The notes under the pieces are model-generated. The model was not told the DNA's origin, ran no database searches, and saw only the letters and a program-made list of their open reading frames with translations. DNA of 64,000 nt, taken from assembly GCF_965363235.1 (NCBI RefSeq), contig NC_134842.1, positions 6,475,112 to 6,539,111 on the forward strand. Direction: 5' to 3'. Numbering within the stretch: position 1 is the first letter of the stretch; each line of letters opens with the position of its first letter. This document shows, one piece after another, positions 57,499-64,000 of this stretch. The DNA comes from Mytilus galloprovincialis. Taxonomy: Eukaryota; Mollusca; Bivalvia; Mytilida; Mytilidae. The position numbers and the translations under genes were made by a program.

Positions 57499-57542
57499 TG
57501 CGCTCCTGATGAAGGTTAATCCAGAAAAGTGCTTCGAACGTA
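57499..57542 (+). ncRNA. Hammerhead-like motif of a further lineage
   Basis: Core CTGATGA (57,506-57,512), then GG/CC stem II with an A-A mismatch at its base, GAAA (57,524-57,527), and stem III A-U, A-U with loop GTGC and cleavage triplet UUC (57,533-57,535). The seven stem I positions (57,499-57,505 with 57,536-57,542) form six pairs, one of them G-U, around one C-A mismatch. The fold is complete but imperfect, so probably a diverged or weak ribozyme. Confidence 0.5.
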
Positions 57543-58005
57543 TGAAATCATTAAAGTGTTGTTTTCATTTTTTTAAATATATTATTATATACGACCGATA
57601 TATATTTATTAAGCCTACCTACTAATTAAGCTATATAGGATCTCTGGATACACTTTTAAGTATAAATGACACTTTTCGTTATTCGAACTCAGTCTGGACA
57701 ACATATATTATCGCGACTAAACAGTCTGTTGATGAAAATAGCATTTTCTGCCAATGATTCTACTCTGCCTTATTTTTCCATAATTATATTTTAAATATAT
57801 AGTAAATTGTTAGATTTGAGGGTCGGCATATACAGTTGATATAGTTTAAAGGTAGAAAGGGGACCTGTACACAAGTTATTTCTAAAAAAATGTTTTAGGT
57901 TGTAAATTGCAACTTTAAACAAAACCTTGAAATACCAAAATTTGTATTCTAGAGCTTTTTTTTATCATTCTTCCTTTTTATAGATTGATGCTTACGGTCT
58001 CGATC
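57543..58005. other. Gene-free stretch
   Basis: AT-rich, no supported feature. Confidence 0.45.
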
Positions 58006-58009
58006 AAAG

Positions 58010-59110
58010 ATTTCCAAGTGATGAAATTTAAGCGCCATCACGAGTTTGTTGACCGTAATGAAATATCTGTGTTTAATAAATGACGACGAATATGTTCAAA
58101 TTGTTGTAACCACGATCCCGAACTATTTTCCCTCTAATGTTACTAACCAAAAAAGACCTATTCCGGCTTTGTATTTAAGATGACTAATTAGACGGTCGCC
58201 ATAACTTCAAATTAAATTAAAGAAACAAAATAAGACTTTCCCTTCGTATTGCGACGTTTCGCCTTATTTAAACGTCAGCTTGTATGTTAGTTTCGTGGTA
58301 ACTTTCATATATATTTCGGTAAATTCCTACATTTTGAGTCATGAGAACGAGAACGGCGGCAATTTCGATGCCATGTTATGCTATTTATTAAACAAATGAC
58401 ACTGTTAACATTTGTATCCATGTATATACATTAACCAAGAAATCAAATAGAAAAAGTGCAACAATAATGTTTTAAAGTTTTAGATAAGATATTTACCTCA
58501 TTCTAAACTTTCATTATTGTACACAATAACTGTTATACTGATTGTCTTTCAGCATGGTCCACCAATACATTTTGTAGAATTAACCTTTCAAACAATTATA
58601 AAAGAGACATTGACACTCATAGATTGTATATAAACTGACAACTGGCTAAAAAAGAAAAAAAAGAAAAACAGACAAATAATAGTACAAACAACACAAACAT
58701 AGAAAACGAATGACTAAGCAACCTGACTCCTTCCAAAAACTATGTTTGTGATCAGGTGATCTGGAAAAGTAAGAAGATCCTGCTCCACATTTGACACCCG
58801 TCGTGTTGCTTATGTTATTACAAACCCGATATTAAATTGTCTATTCCGGTAAATCGTGAAAAGGAAACGGAATATAGTTACAACATAAGGGACATATCCG
58901 ACCTCATCTGTGAAACTGATATTTCAAAACCGCCAACCAACTCGTGAATGTCTCCGTAAAATTTACGAAGGGATGATTTCAACTTCACCATTTAGAACTC
59001 TTGGATTTATAGCTTCCTTGTGAGCTGCAATCCTCTATCAAGGAAATTATGATTAGAAATACAATCCAGGGAATATCGTATGAATTGGGAGATATATACT
59101 CTATATGAAG
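58010..59110. repeat. Family T fragments in opposite orientations around an old block B duplicate
   Basis: 58,010-58,165 is a plus-strand RT thumb fragment (HHEFVDRNE-like). 58,215-58,450 resembles 21,435-21,650. 58,590-59,110 is a minus-strand 3' UTR and RT thumb fragment (gatcctgctccacattt at about 58,778). The order block B then reverse family T is also seen at 21.4-23.9 kb. Confidence 0.55.
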
Positions 59111-60399
59111 GCATTATATATTATGTTTTAAATGCAACAGACGCTGTGGTTATCCCCTCTTTCTGTTTAGGAAACGAAACATGGACGTGGCAAGCATGAT
59201 TTACAATAAAAAGTAAGGGTCTCAATATGAATAAAAAATATGTTGTTCTTTCAACACGAGATTGCGCCAATCATTAGGGCATAACCATATATATTGGTGT
59301 GACGGTAGGTGCACTTTCCTTCAAGATTGAAGAAGAGATTGGATGGTCGAAATGATGCTCTTGGTAATCAGATGTTATTATTTTGCAAACTCTGGTTTTA
59401 GTTAACTAACGTCACTTACAGCACACGTTGTCTTCGTTTAATAGTTCTTCGTTTTCTCGGTTAAATTTGAATTCTTTAAACTTTTGCTGTGCCATATATA
59501 AATACACGGCATTCTTGCTGATTTTATTCTCAAGATAAGTTTTCAAATGCCGTCTAATGAACGCCAATTTCATCGATTGAGTAAGGAATGAACCTTAGAT
59601 TAGCAACTCTTTTGATTTGTCTCACTGACTAAACGTTTAATCCGGGGTTGTTTTTATCTTGGTTATCTGATATTTGCAGAGAGTTTCGTGAAAGACAGGA
59701 TGACAACACCGTATTTTATGTTCATCTGGAAGACCTGTTATAAAAATATATTACAAAAACTTTGATTGAAATCCGTACGAAAAATACCATATAAGCAAGC
59801 AAACATCCAACATTGGAATTTTTATGTTGGTTTGATACTTTTCGTGATCAACTTAAGAGGTGACAGTCAAATTCATGTATTGAAGTTGATTAAAACTGAC
59901 AACGCAATAACGGGGAAAAAGATGAAGTACAAATAAGTCTACATATCACTACACAGAGAACTTAACACTGATACATCCCAATCCCACCGAAAGTCGGGAA
60001 TGAACTGCTTTGATCTGGAAGTGTTTTCCAATTTTTAAATATCTATGATTACTGTTAGCTCAAACTGTATATTACTGTCTGATTTATATTTCATCTAAGC
60101 TCACTGTAGTTTAATCAGGTTTTACAAATTGTAATAAAGATTTAATACATGTCCATACCTTTAGAATTAAAAGAGTAATCACTATATAGAGGCAACCATT
60201 TCTACAGTTGATATCAAATAAAGTCGTTTTTCGTTAAGGTTTAATACCGACAACATAGCAATATTGAAAATGCTTGAAGTTATGAATCAACATATAAATG
60301 CATGCATTGATGGAATAAGTAAGCTAATGTGTATATATTTTCTAACGAAATAATCACCAATACCGTGTTGAAGGGGAAATCAGATTCAATATACTTAAT
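59111..60399. other. Gene-free stretch with a decayed family T fragment
   Basis: Mostly unassigned AT-rich DNA. About 59,855-59,990 carries a weak reverse copy of the family T 3' UTR (aactgacaacgcaataacg). Confidence 0.45.
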
Positions 60400-60628
60400 C
60401 AATGATTTTAACCCCGCCAAATTCTGTATATATGTACCTGTCCCAAATCCTGTAATTTAGAGATTTTCGTTTGTTTGTGTGTTACATATTTGTTTTTCGT
60501 TCATTTTTGTACATGAATTATGCCGTTTGTTTTCTGGTTTGAATTGTTAACATTGTCATTTGGGGCCGTCTATATCTTACAATGCAGTATGGGTTTTGCT
60601 CATTGTGGAAGACCGTACGGTGACCTAT
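60400..60628 (+). repeat. Family S retroelement 3' end, interrupted before its tail
   Basis: Matches 20,395-20,640 (aaccccgccaaattc, tgtgttacatatttg, accgtacggtgacctata) but ends at ctatag without the catcttc tail. Confidence 0.6.
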
Positions 60629-61700
60629 AGAGAACCTAATGACACTTTTGCAAAAAAAATAAAACTGGTGAGATAAGCAGATTAAGTTTCACTGTTGGTT
60701 CAACGTTTAATGCGTTGTCAGTTTTGGTCAAACTTTAGAGGTTGAAACGTTCTCTTTATTACTTTTATTTTTGTTTTCTTTCGAATTTACTAGTAATGTT
60801 GAAAACGTTTCACCTTGGACTGAAACTGCAAATATGTTCTTTACCCCTATCATTGGTTTCTATTACCGTCTTACTACAACTATATCATTAGAAACTTGGT
60901 AAAGTGTACACGTACCACATCTCTTTATTTATAATAATAGCCACTAGAATATATTTCTACGAAATATTTACTCACCTACATAAAAATGGGGTGATAAGCT
61001 ATGATTGTCAATGATACAAGTATCGACTGAAGAACGCAGTAAAAGAATAGAAACACCCATCATATGACCTTCAACAAGGAACAGAGCACATAGTTTATAG
61101 TAAGTATAGTATACCCTTGTCATATAGGATTTGGGTATGCACTTTTTATGGTCAAAATGGTTTTAGTACGTTTATTCCGATAGTTCCATTTATATTCCGA
61201 AATAGGCCAAAATCCTAATTCAAATTGTGTTTGAAAATATTAAACCATTAATTGTGATTTTGGAACTAAGTATAAATTTGATATAACTTCTCTTAAATCT
61301 CTTTTTCACGGCACACGTAAAACATACGGCAAATACAAAGTTGAAAAAGTCCCTAATTATAAATATAAAGTAAATGGGTTCACAACATACGGTACTTATT
61401 TATTAGGTGTGATCACATCTTTATAGTAAGCTACATTGAACCAATTGTATGCCAATAACAGACAATGTTAACACCTTTCCATATAAAGCAAACACTAAGT
61501 AACAGAGAGCAATTGTAACAAACAAACCGAATCAATTCTTCAAAGTGTTATAACTGTTTAATGTCAACTCTACCTGTGTGAAGTTTACATTTTGAAGTCA
61601 AACACGCCATTATATTCCAGAGTTGATGTGAACCTAGTAATTCAGTCACAGGACATCAAATTTTCAATCCTGTAAGGGTTTATTAAAAATACAAAAATGA
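60629..61700. other. Gene-free stretch
   Basis: No gene. A short family S-like trace in reverse (accttcaacaaggaacagagc) lies at about 61,065-61,090. Confidence 0.45.
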
Positions 61701-61701
61701 G

Positions 61702-61750
61702 TAAATAGTTATCAAAGGTACCAGGATTATAATTAAGTACGCCAGACGCG
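61702..61750 (-). repeat. R2 hammerhead module tail, starting near the cleavage site
   Basis: On the minus strand homology starts at cgcgtctggcgtactt and ends at gataactattt. The upstream half with the ribozyme core is absent, as at 57,042. Confidence 0.65.
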
Positions 61751-61819
61751 TAAGCAATGAACGTTTTTATCTTATTTCATATGATATGCTTTTTTGTTAT
61801 TTGTTGTTTAATATTTGTT

Positions 61820-62110
61820 TGTGTTTGTTCTGATCGAGATTGTGACACAGTGATGACAGCTGGACCCTTATTTTGACAATTTGACCTATAATGTCATACA
61901 AGTGAGAGGTTTAGTACTATAAATCCAGGTTCAATCCACGATTTTCTACATTTGGAAATGCCTGTACCAAATCAGGAATATTTCAGTTGTTTTCTATTTG
62001 TTTGAAGTGTTTTATTATTTGATTTTGACAATTGAATACGGACTTTCCGCTTTGAATTTTTCTCGGAGTTCAGTATTCTTGTGATTTTACTTTTCTGTAT
62101 CCATATTTCA
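61820..62110 (+). repeat. Dispersed repeat, family G
   Basis: Plus copy with aggttcaatccacgatttt and cggagttcagtattcttgtg, downstream of the B-box gene at 62,384. Confidence 0.65.
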
Positions 62111-62383
62111 TAAAAAGAGAAAAAAAAACAAGTAGTGTAGATAAAACATTGCGAGATAAATTAGCATTATATATTATATTTCAAAATAAAATAATGAGTA
62201 GTTGCCACTGTTAAAGATGTTTATAAATCTAAGTGAGCCACACATAGTCTTTAGGGGTTCTCCCTGGTACTATGGTGTTTGGTTTATGGCGGAAAGTTGT
62301 TTTATAGTTAATAGTTTCCAACCTATTCCTCAAATTGAAAGGTATTACGGTATTTAATTCATTTGTTTAGTTCCGATGTTTAA

Positions 62384-63199
62384 TTAAATTGATCGAAATT
62401 CAAAACTGACAAGTTTTTCGAAATCAGGTTGTGTGATCTTAAATGAAACTTCAGTTCTATGTTTAACACCATCAATATCCTGCAAAATTTTTTCGTCCTT
62501 GCATTGTTCTTTTTTAAAGTCAACTAGTTTTAAGAATAAATGAAAGTCATCGCCGTATTTTATAAAATCATTCAGTTCATGTCTCCGTTTATTAATCGAC
62601 TCGTGAATATTCTCGCATTCCATTACTTTCAGTTTTATCTTTTTACAATCAGAAAATATTCTGTCCTCAATCTGCTTAAGACATTTAACAAAAGAAGACT
62701 GCATTTTACTAATCAGACCTTTTACTTCTTGTGAAGCAGATTTCAATTTAGATTGTAGATCTTTTATATTTTGTCTGTATGAATCGGTAAGATTTTCAAC
62801 TAGTCCATTAGCAACTGCGATTTGTTGCTGCAAGGCATTAACATCTGACTTGAGTTCATTTTTTATTCTAGTGTCAGTTATTTTATAAATAGATGCACAC
62901 GCTTTATGTTGGTCTTTTAAGCATTCAAAGCATATGCTTTTATGGTGGTTCTCACAAAAATATTCCCTTTTTTCGTCCGAGTGATCAATGCAGAATTCAT
63001 CAAAGTTTCTAACTGAACACGGTTTCTTAGAATATTCTTCCATGGACAGTATTTTATGTTCCACCATTGCCCGAAATTTACCGTGGTGTTTCATACAAAT
63101 GTCACACAAGGGGTGTTTACAGTTAATACAATACTTTACTGCTATTTTCAGGAGGCCATCTTGAAAACAAATTTCACATTGATTCATAATCTCAGCCAT
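62384..63199 (-). CDS. TRIM-like B-box/coiled-coil protein, 271 residues (paralogue)
   Basis: Starts MAEIMNQCEICFQDG. The ATG directly follows the acceptor tactctttacag on the minus strand. The length and layout equal those of the gene at 33,023-33,838: B-box 1 (C8, C11, C24, C27, C32, C35, H39, H48), B-box 2 beginning FDEFCIDHSDEKREYFC, coiled coil, and the shared C-terminus KITQPDFEKLVSFEFRS. Roughly half of the residues are identical, with the zinc ligands and the FCIDHSDEKREY segment strictly kept, so both copies look selected. The flanking non-coding sequences no longer align, so the duplication is old. No RING or effector domain; probably an oligomeric adaptor. Confidence 0.88.
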   Translation of the reverse strand: MAEIMNQCEICFQDGLLKIAVKYCINCKHPLCDICMKHHGKFRAMVEHKILSMEEYSKKPCSVRNFDEFCIDHSDEKREYFCENHHKSICFECLKDQHKACASIYKITDTRIKNELKSDVNALQQQIAVANGLVENLTDSYRQNIKDLQSKLKSASQEVKGLISKMQSSFVKCLKQIEDRIFSDCKKIKLKVMECENIHESINKRRHELNDFIKYGDDFHLFLKLVDFKKEQCKDEKILQDIDGVKHRTEVSFKITQPDFEKLVSFEFRSI

Positions 63200-63859
63200 C
63201 TGTAAAGAGTACGCAATATTTAAACATGCAAATTGAAATCTATTAACGATCTAATGTTGTTTACTTCAAGTTGTTAACATTATCTTTGGCAATGTTTTGT
63301 TTTGTTAACCGAAAGCAAGAGACAGCATCATAATTTCGTCTAATGTTCAGTCACGTGTTTTATTTTCAAAGCTTTCTACATGTACTGAAAGTCTATTTGT
63401 TAGAATAAGAGTATAATAAGTGATAGAAATGCAAGTACAAATAGCATTAGAACTAAATAGATCATCAAACTTTGCAAACATATTTTATATGTAAACATTG
63501 TCACTGAACGGAAGAAGTATGTTGAAATATATTGCGTTTTGATATGGCAACCTGTATATTGCTAAAATCTACAAGTAATAACTCGATGATTTATCTTTTT
63601 TTGAATGTCTGAATGTCTGAATTTCATGTTATTATGGTTTGGTTTGTGTCTTGTCGCCTTATATCCCACAAATCTTACATTCATATCTTATATTTAGTGT
63701 TAGGAACATAACATGAACTATAATTTTCAACAATTACATGCTCGTTATAATCATTATAGAAAATATGTGATAAAAAGTACAGTTTATAAATAAAAAACTA
63801 AAACTTTAGCATACATTTCTTCACATATCTATTCTAATAATAAGAAAAAATAAAACATA
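63200..63859. other. Upstream flank of the B-box gene at 62,384-63,199
   Basis: Holds the 5' UTR intron (acceptor at 63,200-63,209). The first exon cannot be placed. A small direct repeat, gaatgtct, occurs twice at about 63,603-63,618. Confidence 0.45.
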
Positions 63860-63985
63860 TAAAAAAAATCGAACTCCAAGGAAGATTCTAAAAGCAAATG
63901 ACAAAATCAAAATCTCAATCACATCAATGTATAACAACTATTATATTCATGACTTTGTAAATGCATATTCTTAATTACAAAATAG
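63860..63985 (-). repeat. Dispersed repeat, family G, right edge
   Basis: Reverse copy with aactccaaggaagattc and catgactttgtaaatgc, diverged, running to the window edge. Confidence 0.5.
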
Positions 63986-64000
63986 TGAATTAAATATGAT

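Noticed and set aside
1-64000. CRISPR arrays, operons, bacterial promoters or ribosome binding sites
   Set aside because: The window is clearly animal DNA with spliced genes and eukaryotic transposons; no spaced direct repeats of CRISPR type were seen.

Overview
The window is AT-rich animal DNA made mostly of transposable elements. I place it in a marine mussel (Mytilus or a close relative). The reasons are intron-poor TRIM-like B-box genes in a local cluster, Penelope-like retroelements of several lineages, and short repeats carrying hammerhead ribozymes, plus repeat families that I recognise by eye from mussel genomes. The species call is inference.

Only four host-type protein genes are well supported, all of the RING-less B-box (TRIM-like) class. 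They are a B-box/coiled-coil/beta-propeller gene at 25,434-27,125 (-), two 271-residue B-box/coiled-coil paralogues at 33,023-33,838 (-) and 62,384-63,199 (-), and a shortened relative of the first at 38,876-39,538 (+). The three minus-strand genes each have an intron acceptor at or one base before the ATG, so the coding part sits in one exon behind a 5' UTR intron. A broken gene for a secreted, cysteine-rich pre-propeptide lies at 14,264-15,150.

Layout: 0.7-4.8 kb is a Ngaro/DIRS-type element fossil between 813-bp direct repeats. 5.4-7.3 kb is an internally deleted Penelope-like element with a GIY-YIG endonuclease and inverted arms. 8.7-10.1 kb is a four-unit hammerhead tandem array. 10.9-22 kb and 40.9-58.5 kb are collinear ancient duplicates. 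Because the two copies can be aligned, insertions in one show up as empty sites in the other: an L1-type LINE (41,385-45,048, 14-bp target duplication), an hAT transposon (50,233-51,591, 8-bp target duplication), an N-truncated Penelope-like element with its endonuclease at the N-terminus (51,717-54,990), two solitary hammerhead modules (49,858-50,043 and 55,508-55,675) and a 213-bp repeat (18,540-18,752). 29.7-31.2 kb holds two tandem 0.77-kb units, each ending in a long, nearly perfect hairpin.

The most interesting system is the hammerhead family. Four copies (8,987-9,030 +, 27,746-27,789 +, 28,547-28,590 +, 55,535-55,578 -) have the complete type I core and stems I, II and III, and the sequence differences between copies are compensated across stems I and III. 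At least seven decayed relatives are present. Cleavage sites repeat every 354-358 nt in one array and 304 nt in another. This fits retrozyme-like elements, whose tandem transcripts would self-cut into unit-length RNAs and might be copied back by the Penelope-like reverse transcriptases found in the same window. The parts are known families; the modular organisation (solitary mobile half-units as well as tandem full units) is what deserves a second look.
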